Source of the DNA: Marisa cornuarietis
Taxonomy: Eukaryota > Mollusca > Gastropoda > Architaenioglossa > Ampullariidae
Direction: 5' to 3'
DNA length: 64,000 nt
NCBI GenBank assembly: GCA_004794655.1
Contig: SMMW01000003.1
Coordinates: 18,060,501-18,124,500 of the forward strand
Shown: piece after piece, positions 1 to 11,847 of the stretch
Numbering within the stretch: the first letter of the stretch is position 1
Layout of the letters: every line of letters starts with the position of its first letter
Program-made: the position numbers and the translations under genes
Notes under the pieces: generated by a model
What the model was told of the DNA's origin: nothing
Seen by the model: only the letters and a program-made list of their open reading frames with translations
Databases searched by the model: none

Positions 1-896
1 GTGGGTGTTGCTAGCTGTTGCTAGGAAGGAGTTGATATCGGAAAGAGGGATGATTTCGTCACACCCATGGGTGGTGAGATTGAAAGGGTCTCCGCGGCTG
101 TTGTCTCATGACAGACAGCGAGAAAGAGTCCGAGTAAGGGTTAAAATGCACCATCGGTCGAAGGTGATGGTAGCCTTGCTAATGGGTGCATCATATTGGT
201 GGTTTACACCGAGACCTGAGGTCAAGTCAACATTCCGACGGACCCAGCCTCAGCGCCAGAAGAGGGCAAGAGGGCGTGGTCAGAAAAAGGGCACGCGTCC
301 TCGCGTTTGGGACCCGGGTGGAAGTCGTGTGACGTCAGCGGGAAAGGTCGAGTGCGCATCGCCAGTAACGGTTTCTCACCCCAGGTAGTCCTCACCCCGG
401 GCTACATAACCGCATGAAAGTGCGGTCTGACTCACGAAGGGTGAGCGGGACGGCTGCATGTGCACCGTGTATGCACCAGCGGCTGGACTGTCAGCGGGCT
501 GCTCATGGTGTCGCGCAACATGCGAAAGGTAAGTTTTGTTGCCAGACGCCGCGGCATTGCAGAAGTAGGTTTTAGCGGCAGAGGACGAGAGGTCTGAAGC
601 AGTCGAGAGTTCGGCAAAAGCTGAATATGTACAGGGTAAAGGGCGGCAGAAGACGGGGTAGGAGACACCGATCGTCTGTCGCGTCACTGTGGAGAAGGTG
701 TCGGTCAGCTGCTACCTGTGTCAATGAAATTTGGTCAGGTACACAACAACCAAAACATTACGGACCAAGGACCGGACACGGTCGACTGGTTACAAATGGA
801 CAGCGTCGGCACGGTAATTAACCGGCTAGAGAGAGCCGCGGGTGAATGTCCCGGTCGCGAAATTTTTTTCTGCAAAGGCGTTTACAGAAGGAACGA
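1..896. other. GC-richer stretch, no recognised gene
   Basis: This stretch is richer in CpG than the AT-rich DNA that follows. Short open frames exist on both strands, but none shows a known domain, a signal peptide or convincing codon structure. Just beyond it, near 976-994, an ATGGCGGCC context is followed by a TATAAATA-like string, which could be a promoter fragment or chance. I see no RNA gene. It could be the edge of an interspersed repeat. Confidence 0.3.
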
Positions 897-937
897 ACTT
901 CGGGCCCGTTCGGTACTGTCCGGCGGATTCCGAGCGC
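897..937 (+). repeat. Left arm of 41-bp perfect inverted repeat
   Basis: This 41-bp string begins ACTTCGGGCCCG and ends TTCCGAGCGC. Its exact reverse complement lies at 4102-4142, with the first base on either side mismatched. The arms could be terminal repeats of a 3.25-kb element or two oppositely oriented pieces of one dispersed repeat. I see no matching target-site duplication outside the arms. Confidence 0.85.
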
Positions 938-3900
938 AATTCGGGTCGTCTGCCTCTCTTTCATCCTCAAGTGAAAATGGCGGCCGTTATAAATAGTGAT
1001 GAAGCGATCGACTGCAGTTCACAATCTCAGCATGTGTGTGCAAAAAAACGAAACTCTTGGAAAAAATCATTCTTCAAAATTTGTGTGACATGTAACAACT
1101 GTAGATAGGACATGCTGAAAGGGTGTAATGTAAATAATAATATGTGTACTTGTATCCTGCGGCATCACAACCAAGATAGTTGCACTCTCTGCGCTGACCA
1201 GTAATAATAAATGAATATTAGGTGTCAAGAACGCACGGGACGTGTAGACGGGTCACATACAACACACACTGACCTCACAGCGTTCTTCACGTGTCCTTTC
1301 ACACAACAAAGTACAAAGACCTGCACGTGGGTTCCTATATCTCGATAATTAAAAAAAAAATCAAATATTTCCCACACTCAACGAATTTCAAATAAAAGTT
1401 ACATCAACATATATCGCAGCTAAATTAATGATTACTTAAACCCTACTAATATCCTAAATGTCCTTTCAACAACGTAAATGTCTTCTTTCAACCTTCCAAT
1501 CAAACGTCGCTCACCGTCTCTTCTCTATATCAGCTTAATTTTCTTCCAATGTTCAACAGTTTCTCAAAACGTACCTGACCACTTCACACTGTCAACGTCT
1601 GATCACAACTCACGCACCCACAGATACACACTTGCCTGTAATACTCCTTGAAATTATATAGAAATACACACCACTACGAATCTCCAAAAGCACAGCAATT
1701 ACTCCCAATATAGAATCCACTGGCAGAAACACAGCAACTGACGAATCTTTTCACACACACACGCAGCAATATTCCAATTTTCTGAATAAACCAGTAGAAA
1801 CACAACAACTGGCGAAACACTAACCTATATACTCCCAGCAATACTCGAAATGCCGACCTTGTTTACTTTTCTCGAAAAATCACCACACACACACACACAC
1901 CGGTACATTCCACTCAAAACATCATTTGTCCTTTCTCTCCAGAAACTTCTGCGCTCTTGCAGACGACACCCCACGTCATACTCATCTTTTACGTCACGCT
2001 TTCCAACCTTAGCAAACATCTACCCCAAGGACCACTAACGCTGCTGTACAAAACAAACAAGGGAGCTAGCTCCATTTCTGCCCTTCATTACTTTCACGGG
2101 TCGATCCTTGACATTAGGTAACACAATGGACGATGATATATGACCAGGCATACTAGATGTAATGCAATGGATAAAGGTATGAAAGGATATAGGTGCTGTA
2201 AATGATTGTTAAAGACAGGTTAATCTGCCTGAAGGTTCTGAAGTAACCACACTGTGACATTCTGTAGCACCAGATCATACATATTCATATGAAAATATAC
2301 ACAAAAATGTAAACTACTACTTAATAGTGCAAAATTATTATGCAATTATAGTGATAAAGTCTTATGCTATGAAGCATATCTGCACTTCCTTATGCTCGTA
2401 GAATTTGAACGGATTTTTGTGTTTTAGCTGCATTTGATCACATGGAGTATTCTGCTTCCAGTTTCATTTGTTTTTATTTAAGGGCATATCATGAGGGTTT
2501 CTTTTCATTTCATACTATGTATTCCTCATATATATATATATATACTGACATATAAATGAGCATTGTTAAAAATAAGTAATTTTTCTGATTTTTGGTACTG
2601 TTTTAGTGTTTTACTTTTATGCCCAATATTTTTCATGTCACATATGTTCACATTAGCATTTTTTCTACTCACCATATGCATGCATTCACATAAACAGGAA
2701 GCTTCTGATTATGATACATAAAAACTGTGTATAATAAATACTAATGTCCTTTGTTAGCCAGTAGTGAGGCAAAATATTTCGATATTATGATGGTACCTTT
2801 CTCACTAGAGGTGTGACAATGTAACTGTAGGACAGTATGTGAAGTTGAGAGCCTTGATTTTTTTTTTCTTTGTTTGGTCTCAACATTTAAACATTTCATA
2901 CACACATATATATTTATAGGAATGCACTGGAAATGAGCGTAAACATGAATATCCCATAAAAGCTATATGCCACTATTTGATGTTGTTATGGTTATATGGT
3001 TAACACATCTAACTAACCTTTTAACATATCATTATTAGAATTCCTTTAATGAGTTTGATATGATTATGTAAATTTATGGTGTCTCCATGCACACTATGGC
3101 AATTGCATAGGACATCATATTAAAATAATTTTTTATCGTTAATCTGTCCATGAACATTAAAAGGCTGTCAGTCTCTTTCCTTATATTCTGTTTTTCTTTT
3201 ATTGTCTAGTTTGCTATAAATGCTAAAAATTTCTACCCTTCTCATTCTCCTCCCATCTCAAACACATGCAAACACATCTCATCTAATGTCACATGGTTTG
3301 GTTTTGTTATTCACTTCTGGTGAAGAAATTATAATTTCTCCAATGGTCTTAACACACACACACACACACAAACCAGCCTTGTGAACACCCTACAGCAAGT
3401 TATAGCATACATTATACAGGTTTCTGCCATAAAATTAACAAGAAACAAACGGTCCAACATTTAGTTGCATTAGCATAAAATGACCAAAAATTTACTTGCG
3501 ATCATGCTTTGCAGTAATGTTGCTTTAATTAGTTAAGTTAGTCATAAATCAAAATGTGATGTCATAAATCAAAATGTGATGTCAAAACAAACAAACAAAC
3601 AAATCTAGTAATTATCTCGGAGCATTTGAAAACCGAACCTCCCCTTTTCGATCTATCAGCACGACGCTAATAACCTAAGCCACAATTAAGTGCTTCAGCT
3701 GAAGGAGCCCCCCCCCCCCAGTTGATTTCAAAATCAAATCTATTTTGCCAATAGCTGTACACTTGTCTAGTATTTTGATATGTGTGTGTTGCTTAAGGAT
3801 CAATAAACGTAATGACTGCCTGAGACTTTTCAAACGTTTCAGGTATTTTTACTAAACTCTTGATAAATAATGACTTTCGTGAAATTCGTCGCAGGGATCG

Positions 3901-4101
3901 ACTCGAAGCGACAAGTCGCATCTTCGAATCCCAACTGTATAGCAGCTTGTATGTCAAACAAACACAGAGACTGCAAGTATTTCAAACAGTTTAATAAAAT
4001 GTTGATAAAAAATGGCTTTCTTAAAAGTCATCGGAAAATTCGAAACGGCATGTTGCATTTATGAATCCCTATTGTTTGCATGCAGAAGTAGGACGACTAC
4101 A
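938..4101. other. AT-rich gene-free stretch
   Basis: No coding region is recognised here. It contains short CA tracts near 1889 and 3353, an AT tract near 2529, and a 20-bp direct duplication near 3546-3585. There is also a weak diverged tandem pair of roughly 140 bp between about 3814 and 4082. The 1250-2110 part is C/A-rich and resembles LTR-like DNA in texture, but I could not find matching ends. Confidence 0.35.
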
Positions 4102-4142
4102 GCGCTCGGAATCCGCCGGACAGTACCGAACGGGCCCGAAGT
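4102..4142 (-). repeat. Right arm of 41-bp perfect inverted repeat
   Basis: This is the exact reverse complement of 897-937. The DNA after it, 4143-4685, shows no recognisable gene apart from a G run near 4588. Confidence 0.85.
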
Positions 4143-4685
4143 AAGCTGACTGCCGTTTGAAACCCGAGTTACTATTATTTGTTAGAAATTTAATGCTCCA
4201 TTGTTTCATGAGTAAAGGGTAGTGTTATAGATTAGCCAGGAGAGATTTTTGTTAGGTGCGGTTTAGTTGCTAAGTTATTTTGAGCTGGGAGTTTACCGAA
4301 ACAGTATAACGACCTAGTTGGTAGAAATCTGGGAGATTTCAGTTTTAGCAAGGGGGATCGAGTGTAATAGGTTAGGGGTAGGTCTTGTATTGTTTCGTGT
4401 GTGAATGGTGTCTTGTGTTTGACGTCTTGTGTGCGTCATTTCTTCGTCGTAATTTTGGGAAAGAATGACGTAAAAAGAAGAAGAAACAAGAAGACGGTTC
4501 CATGGCCAGATAGAAAAGAGAGAGTAGCGAGTTCTTCATCTTCCATAAATCAACTAGAAATCTCTTCACCTCCATCCCCACCTACGGGGGGGGGGGGCTC
4601 GTCGAGTGTGGTGTATGTGTGTAGTATGCGTCGTGCGTGTGCAAGGTAAGTGTATGTACGTCCTATTACAATAGTGTGTCCGGAA

Positions 4686-4935
4686 ATGAAATCAGTTTCG
4701 AAAATATTTCATTCTCGAGGAGAACTGTTGTCCGACGTGTAGAAATGATTAGTGAAGAACTAAAACAACAGCTGACGGATGCAAGTAAGAGTTTTTCGTT
4801 AGCACTGGACGAGAGCACAGACATACAGGATACTGCCCATTTACTAACTTTTCAGCTTGGGGTCGTTGAAAATTTCACAGTCACACAAGAATTACTAACA
4901 ATGGAGTCCACGAAAGACACAACAACTGGCCAAGA
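4686..4935 (+). pseudogene. hAT (ZBED5/GTF2IRD2-like) transposase fragment
   Basis: The reading frame contains FSRRTVVRRV, then SFSLALDESTDI, then LLTFQLGVVENF and TMESTKDTTTGQD. These match the N-terminal and first catalytic part of hAT transposases related to GTF2IRD2/ZBED5; the aspartate in LDESTD corresponds to the first acidic catalytic residue of the family. The frame stops where the LTR retrotransposon begins at 4936. DNA beyond the retrotransposon (from 10503) does not continue the protein, so the hAT copy was already broken before the LTR insertion. The closest relatives in the window are the hAT at 12187-14490 and the fragments near 20850. Confidence 0.7.
4931..4935. repeat. Target-site duplication, left copy (CAAGA)
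   Basis: CAAGA abuts the left LTR and recurs at 10498-10502 directly after the right LTR. A 5-bp duplication is standard for Ty3/gypsy integrases and fixes both ends of the element. Confidence 0.93.
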
Positions 4936-5372
4936 TGTTAACTAACGGGTCTTGGTAAACGACCGTTAATAGCTCGTTGCTTTCAGAATCTGACAGTGTC
5001 AACTTCAACAGGGAACTCCGAATGTTTCGTTATAAAAACAAATATAATAACTCACAATTTCAAAACCAGTAATGCTAAAAACAGCAACACGCGTCTACCC
5101 TAAAACCTAAGTAACCACAGTGGCGACACACGCCCGTCCAAAACCGTGACACTAAACGGCGACACACGCCTGCAATACTCTCACTACACCTTCTCTCTAT
5201 CTTTCACCGATCACACTAATCGTTACACATGCGCTCTCTTGCTCCAACATTTGACCTCAAAGCTTGCGTCATTCATCCAGACTTGCGTCATTCACCGATG
5301 CTCACGTCATTCACACTTGTTCACGCGCTCGCTAGGATCGACCCTGACCTACTAAACATTTCATTCGTAACA
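4936..5372 (-). repeat. 3' LTR of the gypsy element
   Basis: This is 437 bp, starting TGTTAACT and ending CGTAACA on +. It is identical to the other LTR except for one T/C difference in the segment CACTTG(T/C)TCACG. It carries the U3/R/U5 of the downstream end, since the element reads on -. Confidence 0.95.
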
Positions 5373-5386
5373 TACCTCCCCACTTT
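5373..5386 (-). other. Polypurine tract
   Basis: Read on -, AAAGTGGGGAGGTA sits immediately upstream of the 3' LTR. This is where plus-strand DNA synthesis would be primed. Position and composition support the call. Confidence 0.75.
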
Positions 5387-5632
5387 AAGAAGAAATTCCG
5401 CAGGACTTTCTTCCAACATTCTACGAATGAAATGTACCTTGTTCACATCACAAAATCTTACATCTGTTACAACGCTAAACAATAACCCATGACATTTCTT
5501 CGCAATTTCTCCAAACTACACTCTTCCTTACTCCCTCTAACAATAAAATGCGCTCACCTACAGAGGCCTTAAATGATATTTACAAGGTACATCCATGTAA
5601 GATGCACTAATGACACTGCCGAACTTAAACCC

Positions 5633-8600
5633 TTACGAGCCCAGTCGGCTCAAGAAATCTGCACCAACATTGTCAGATCCTTTCACAGAATCAATCTGTA
5701 TGTCAAAATTTTGCAAGAACAAAGCCCACCTCATCACCCTATGGTTTTCAAAGCGTGCAGTGTCCAGATATGTGAGAGGGTTATGGTCCGTCTGTAATTT
5801 GAATCTGACCCCGTCTAAATACAGCCGGAATTTCCTTACGGCCCACACGATGGCTAAGCACTCCTTTTCAATCGTGGAGTACTTCCTCTCAGCATCATTT
5901 AGTTTCCTACTCGCATAGCTGACAGGGAACAGCTTCTCATCGTGATCCTGCATTAGCACCGCCCCAATCCCTGCATCTGACGCGTCGGTACTGAGAATGT
6001 ACGTTTTAGAGGGATCTGGCAGTCGCAGCACCGGATCACTGGTCAAAAACGTCTTGACTGAGACGAAGGCCCGTTCCTGCGCCTCACCCCACTTGAGCAA
6101 GTTTGGCTGTCCCTTCCTCAAAAGATCGGTGAGAGATGCCGTCACCGCCGCGAAATGAGGCATGTATTCCCGGTAAAAGGACGCCAGGCCGAGGAAGGAG
6201 CGTAACTGCTTCTTATTTTGCGGCCGTTGAGCTTCTCTGATCTTTCTGACATTGTCCTCGTACACTCCCTTCACCCCGCACTGAAGACGATGTCCGATGA
6301 AGTCCACGTCGTCAGTGCCAAGTATGCATTTACTGGGTCTGGCCGTCAAGTTGTTATCGGCGAGGCGACTGAGTAACACGCGGACCACCTGGAGATGCTC
6401 TTCCCACGTCCGGGTGTGCACTAGGATGTCGTCCGAATAATGCACGACACTCCTTAAGTCGTGTAGTATTTTCTTCAAGCCCCTCCTCAGCGTTGCTCCT
6501 GAGTTTTTCATTCCAAACGGCATTCTTAGGAACTCGTATACCCCATCGGGTGTAATGAATGCCGTTTTCTGGACGTCTTCGTCAGGTATGGCGACCTGCC
6601 AATAACCTTTGCTCAAATCGATCTTCGAGAAAAATCTGTCCCCACTCAGCTGCCGGAATAGATCTGCTGGCGTCGGCATGGGCTCCGGATCCAAATTAGT
6701 AAGCTTATTTAGCTTCCTAAAATCGACGCACACCCTGTTACTTCCGTCTTTTTTCTTCACTACCACGACAGGCGATGCATAAGGCGATTTTGACTCACGG
6801 ACGATCCCCAAGCGCAGCATTTCCTCGATGTCGCGCCTCAACGACTCCCTGGTGGCGTATGGGATCGGATAAGGCTTTGACCTCACTGGGACGTCAGACG
6901 TTAATCTTACCTCGTGTTTAACAAGATTAGTTTTGCCTGGTATATCTGTAAAGATACGGTCGTATGTTTTTACGAGGTTTTGTATATCGACCCGTTGTTG
7001 GCCCGACAGATTGGATCCGTACACAATGTTACCAGCCGATTCGCCATGACGGATATCTCCCAGTTCTAATAGGTCATCACTATCATCTTCGGGGTCCTTG
7101 TCATCGTCATTCACGTCTTCGGCTACATGACACGATGCTGAACTGCCTGATCTTGGTGGCCCATCGGTAACAGACACGACCGTTTCCTCAATGGCGGTTT
7201 CATCCGCGTAAGCTGGGTCCCTCTCCACGTAACGCTTGAGGAGATTAGCATGGAACACTTTGGCCTTCCCTCTCATGAGCACCATATAGTCATTTAGGCC
7301 CTTGACCTCCGTCACCTCAAACGGACCCTTCCAATGCATCAGCAGCTTGTTGTGGTCTGAGGGGAGTAAAACCAGGACCTTGTCGCCAGGCTTGAATGTT
7401 CTACTCCTGGTCCTCTTATCATAGTAGTGCTTGGCTTTCCCTTGAGCCTTTTCCAGTTCGGTCTTAGCCAACCTCAACGTCTCTTCCAATTTCTCCCGCA
7501 GCTCGAACACATATTGATAGCTGTTTCGTATGTCCGATTCATCGACCTCCTTGGTCCACAACTCTTTCAGGATGTGCATCGGGCCTCGTATCGTTCGCCC
7601 GAACAGCAGTTCAAAGGGAGAAAAACCCGTAGATTCCTGCGGCACCTCCCTGTAAGCGAACAGTAGCGCATTGATGTAACGGTCCCACTGTCTTGGTTGG
7701 TCGCTGCATAGCTTTCGCAGCATGGTCTTCAATGTGCCATTGAACCTCTCAACAAGCCCATTACACATTGGGTGGTACGGGGTTGTAATCTGACGAATGC
7801 TGAGCAGCCTGGAGACTTCTTTCATGCATTCAGATACAAACTGTGGTCCCAGATCACTTAGTATCTCTTCCGGGACTCCAAGGCGGCTGAAAATGCCGAT
7901 TAACGTTTCAGCAACAGTTTCCGTATCAATTTTTTTTAAAGGGACCGCTTCAGGATATCTGGTCGCGTAGTCGACTAGCGTCAGGATGTATCTATGTCCC
8001 GAATCGCTGGCAGGCTTAATCTCGCCTATGAGGTCTACAGCTACCCGCTTGAATGGCGTATCAATCAGTGGCATTTTTTTCAAAGGCACCCTCTGCACCC
8101 TGCCTTTTTGGACCGTTTTCTGACAGGCGTCACAAGATTGGCAGAAGTGAGTTATATCCCCGGAAACACCAGGCCAGTAAAAAGCTGCTGTGACTTTATC
8201 TAAAGTTTTCTTAACGCCCAGATGACCACCCATAATAGATGAATGTGCAACGTCCATCACTGAGCGCCGTAAGGAAGCTGGGACCAAGACTTGGCGGATC
8301 GGCTGTCCCTCATTAAAGTCTTGTCGGCTGAATATACGATACAGCACTCCTCCTTTTACCTCAAATCTGACCTTCTCGTTACCATCGGAGTATGCAGTGA
8401 CCTGCTTGCGATATTTTTCCAACGTCGGGTCATCTTGCTGCAGTTGAATGAGTTTATTCTTGTCAATGTCAGGCATTCTTATATCTTTGGTGATCGCTAG
8501 AGCTTTGGTTCTCATTTCTTCCCGAGCCGCCTGTGCTCTGGTTGTCACGGCACAGGTGTGCTCCCACTCCGGATCGGGGTCATCAGCAGCTCTAGCGCCT

Positions 8601-9981
8601 TCAATGTTGCCGATGATGAGATCGTACGGCGGGCTGTCTAGACACAATGCACGACCACTGAAATACGGTGATGACACTTCGACAACGGCGGTGGGCACAC
8701 TCTGAATATGCCCGTGACAACATCGTAGATTCGAGCTGTTACCTGTTAATTGTTCTTCCAACACGAGGTCTTTCCGGATGACAATTCCAGAACACCCGGT
8801 GTCCCTGAGCACGGTGACGTTATTACCACCCAACCGTCCGCTTGACACTGGCATGTTCCCAATATCGCCTGTGGTTCTTATGGTAAAAGCACACTCCACC
8901 ACTGGAGTGTGTTGTTCGTTCTGAGCCGGACCATCAGAGGCGGTTAGGTATCTTTGTCCTGTTTCGTCTCCCTCACAGATGGCCACATTTGCCGACATCA
9001 AAGGGCGACGACTCGACGGCTGCTGATTCCGCCGCATATTTCCTGCCGGTGCTTGGCGGTTAGTCGAATGTGTCGTAGAGCTGCTCGGACAAGTCTGGGC
9101 TTTGTGACCTCTTCCGCCACACGAATAACACCGCAACTCGTTGCCCTGATGTCGTACCTGACCTTGGCTGTGTTGAGCATACCCGGTATTCTGGGCCAAA
9201 TCGGTATCAGACAACGGAACTCTCGATTTGACGAAGAAGTCTTTGCCTTGCGACTGGAGGTATCTCAGGGCAGCGCTGGCTAATGCCTTCAATTTCTGAT
9301 CTTCCTGCTGCTGCAAGAAGACGGCCAAATCTTTGGGACAGGCTTCGATAAACTGCTCTTTAAGGATAATATATAACAGTCCTTCAAAGTCTTTCTCCTG
9401 CCCGGCTAGCTCTATCCATCTATAAAGGTATCCTCTAATTCTCTCCATAAACTGCTCGGGGCTTTCACCTTTTTCTGGCTTGCTGGCGCGGAAACGGTGT
9501 CTGAATCCGTTTTCCGTAAAGTCATAACCAGACAGTAGTGCCTGTTTCAGTTCGTTATAGTCTTGAGCCGCTTCTGCTGGCATGCGGGAATATACATCCA
9601 GTGCATGCCCTGACAACAGTGCACTCAGTGACACTGCCCACTCAGTTCGCGGCCAACTGGACAACTCAGCATGGCGCTCAAAGCGTTGCAGGTAGCTGTC
9701 CATATTGTCTTTCCCATCAATAAACTTTGGCAACTTTGGTCTCTCGTATTTCACACGAGTCTCTGAATCACTGATTGTCCGTTGCAGTTGCGCTATTTGC
9801 AGTTCTTTCTCCAGTTGTAACTTCTTTAATTCTCGTTCTTCAGCTCTCTCTCTTCGCTCTTCAGCTCTTTCTTCTCTCTCTCTCTCTGCTCTTTCTCTTT
9901 CTGCTCTACGAACTTTCTTAGTTCCTCTCCTTCAAAACCCAACTCTTTGCCTACCTTCACAAGCTCCCTCATGAATTCCAT
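5633..9981 (-). CDS. Gag-Pol polyprotein of the gypsy element (one gag frame break)
   Basis: The main open frame runs from about 9754 to the stop at 5633 (1373 codons). Its opening codon is GTG read as valine, so this is not the true start. The likely ATG is at 9981, which opens a charged helical segment. That frame ends in a stop about 50 codons later and the main frame takes over by a one-base shift inside a GA-rich tract near 9840-9890. Domains, counted from 9754: Gag about 1-200; CCHC knuckle 209-222; protease DTGCSG 318-323; integrase zinc motif (H504, H511, C541, C544) with catalytic D574, D634, E669; GPF module near 810; an acidic linker 843-905; reverse transcriptase with YSDD 1106-1109; RNase H with D1257, E1298, D1323. 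D634 to E669 has 34 intervening residues; 35 is usual. It would copy and integrate the element. Confidence 0.93.
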
Positions 9982-10039
9982 GGTGATTCACCTTGTTTAA
10001 ATTACCGCAGCTTCTCTGTAGCAGAAGTTGACGATGCAG

Positions 10040-10058
10040 ATCCCGGACGAAGCCCCCA
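10040..10058 (-). other. Primer-binding site, tRNA-Pro type
   Basis: On + this is ATCCCGGACGAAGCCCCCA, two bases inside the 5' LTR. It equals the 3' end of eukaryotic tRNA-Pro plus CCA, except for one extra A within the acceptor part. The proline assignment rests on the C discriminator and the CCCGGACGAGCCC pattern known for animal tRNA-Pro. Confidence 0.8.
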
Positions 10059-10060
10059 GA

Positions 10061-10497
10061 TGTTAACTAACGGGTCTTGGTAAACGACCGTTAATAGCTC
10101 GTTGCTTTCAGAATCTGACAGTGTCAACTTCAACAGGGAACTCCGAATGTTTCGTTATAAAAACAAATATAATAACTCACAATTTCAAAACCAGTAATGC
10201 TAAAAACAGCAACACGCGTCTACCCTAAAACCTAAGTAACCACAGTGGCGACACACGCCCGTCCAAAACCGTGACACTAAACGGCGACACACGCCTGCAA
10301 TACTCTCACTACACCTTCTCTCTATCTTTCACCGATCACACTAATCGTTACACATGCGCTCTCTTGCTCCAACATTTGACCTCAAAGCTTGCGTCATTCA
10401 TCCAGACTTGCGTCATTCACCGATGCTCACGTCATTCACACTTGCTCACGCGCTCGCTAGGATCGACCCTGACCTACTAAACATTTCATTCGTAACA
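10061..10497 (-). repeat. 5' LTR of the gypsy element
   Basis: A 437-bp copy of the LTR at 4936-5372 with one base difference. For an element reading on -, this copy holds the promoter. It is followed by CAAGA, the second target duplication. Confidence 0.95.
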
Positions 10498-10576
10498 CAA
10501 GATATACGTGATATACAATACGATACCACTTTATTTATCCCCAAGGGCAATTCCAAATAGTGCTCGTTCTAGCAGT

Positions 10577-10729
10577 AATAATACATGATATAAAGAGATA
10601 ATACATACATAAACATGATATAAAAATATATATATATATATAAAGAGATAATACAGACATATACATGATATAAAGGAGATGATGTATACATGTTGAAATA
10701 ATTTTTTCTCTCGCGCGCTCACGCACACG

Positions 10730-10769
<40 letters not shown>

Positions 10770-11190
10770 TTCCCAGCAAAAGTAGATATAGTGGATATAG
10801 TGGTGACCTTAGGTCACCTCAGGCTAGTACGAGTTCACGGCCAGTAGAATTGATCAGGTGAATGGCACGTGGAATGAATTAATTGTGGTGCAGATTGGTT
10901 TTGTATACAGGCATCGCGTACCTACAGCCAGACCGCAAGAGTGAGAACTCACATGTCAACACATGATCAGAAATAAAGAGGATACGGGAGGCCTTCCTAA
11001 GGATTTGCTGATGACAGAAAGCTGCCAAGTCCCTCTGCCTGATGTAGTCAAAAACATTTTTCTCATTAAATGGTGTGTGCTTAATAATTCATTCTTATTT
11101 TATATTCATTATTACAGTGCTACATATTTCATGTGCTCATCATTCAATAAAAGCGTTTGTTTACAATTTGGCGATTATACGGAATTATAC
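10577..11190. repeat. Dispersed repeat unit A, copy A1 (internally deleted)
   Basis: It matches 20230-21412 over both ends, including the GATATAAAGAG motifs, a CT/CA microsatellite near 10730-10770 and the segment ending in AATAAAAGCG. A1 lacks the roughly 500 bp that in A2 contain hAT coding fragments. The join lies near 11040. No intact frame is present. Confidence 0.85.
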
Positions 11191-11193
11191 AGA

Positions 11194-11617
11194 AGACGTT
11201 CGATGTACCAAACAGAAACTTATGAACCGTGATTTTCTCGTAAGAACCTGTTGTCCTTAATACCACGTCTTTCTTGGTCTGTAGAACATCATAAACCACT
11301 CATTGCTGGCTACTTGTTGCCTTACACTGAATGAATGAACGTGTTCGTAATCCTTGACTTCGACCCACCTACCACCACCTCCACCCCTTTCACCAAAAAA
11401 TAAAAAAAATTATATGCAATACGAACCCACACACTGTAATTGTTGATATTGTAATTCAATGCTCACCATTCTGGGCACCATGCAAGTTATGTATTGCTTG
11501 GTATCCCTCAGACAAGGTATCAAACAGTGAGTAAAATTTCATCTATTGCCTCCCTTTCATTATCTGTGACTGAACCAATGAAGTTCACTAGTGCTGCTAT
11601 TTTCTATCTTTCTCTCA

Positions 11618-11658
<41 letters not shown>

Positions 11659-11847
11659 CACATTGAACATCCTCTCATGACAAATACGCACCGCCTGATA
11701 GATTTTCAGGAAATATTTAGCAAGATCCAAGCCATGGATTAGACTGATTCCATCAAGGGAAAGTGCATGTTAATACATCGTTTTCTTCGTCTTTGCCAAT
11801 CCCCGTTCGTCACGTGATCTTTCACAACCCCGCATGCCTGACGAGAG
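11194..11847 (+). repeat. Direct repeat unit B, copy B1
   Basis: This is nearly identical to 18357-19070 in the same orientation, beginning GTTCGATGTACC and ending CCTGACGAGAG. Differences include a few substitutions, a short insertion in B2 near 18986 and the length of the CA tract. No protein frame is convincing. Confidence 0.9.
11617..11655 (+). repeat. CA microsatellite
   Basis: A nearly pure (AC)n tract inside repeat unit B1. The homologous tract in B2 (about 18785-18862) is longer and interrupted by CG dinucleotides. Confidence 0.95.

Larger units (their letters stand above)
4936..10497 (-). mobile_element. Complete Ty3/gypsy LTR retrotransposon, Gmr1-like domain order
   Basis: This 5562-bp element reads on the minus strand. 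It has two 437-bp LTRs (TGTTA...TAACA termini), a 5-bp CAAGA target duplication, a primer-binding site and purine tract in the expected places, and one long gag-pol frame. The integrase lies upstream of reverse transcriptase, unlike typical Ty3/gypsy elements and like the Gmr1 group. The LTRs differ at one position that I can see, so insertion was recent. A frame break near the start of gag is the only visible coding defect. Confidence 0.95.

Noticed and set aside
5..388. 127-codon open frame at the left edge
   Set aside because: Arg-rich, no domain, CpG-biased, with overlapping frames on the other strand; nothing supports translation.
1124..2122. Solo LTR
   Set aside because: TGTAATG and GGTAACA edges are not a matched pair and I see no flanking duplication.
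9752..9754. Gag start at 9754
   Set aside because: The codon is GTG and homologous-looking frame continues upstream; a better ATG with suitable context is at 9981.
10503..10580. Continuation of the hAT frame after the LTR element
   Set aside because: The frame after the TSD (RDIQYDTTLF...) does not resemble hAT transposase and stops shortly.
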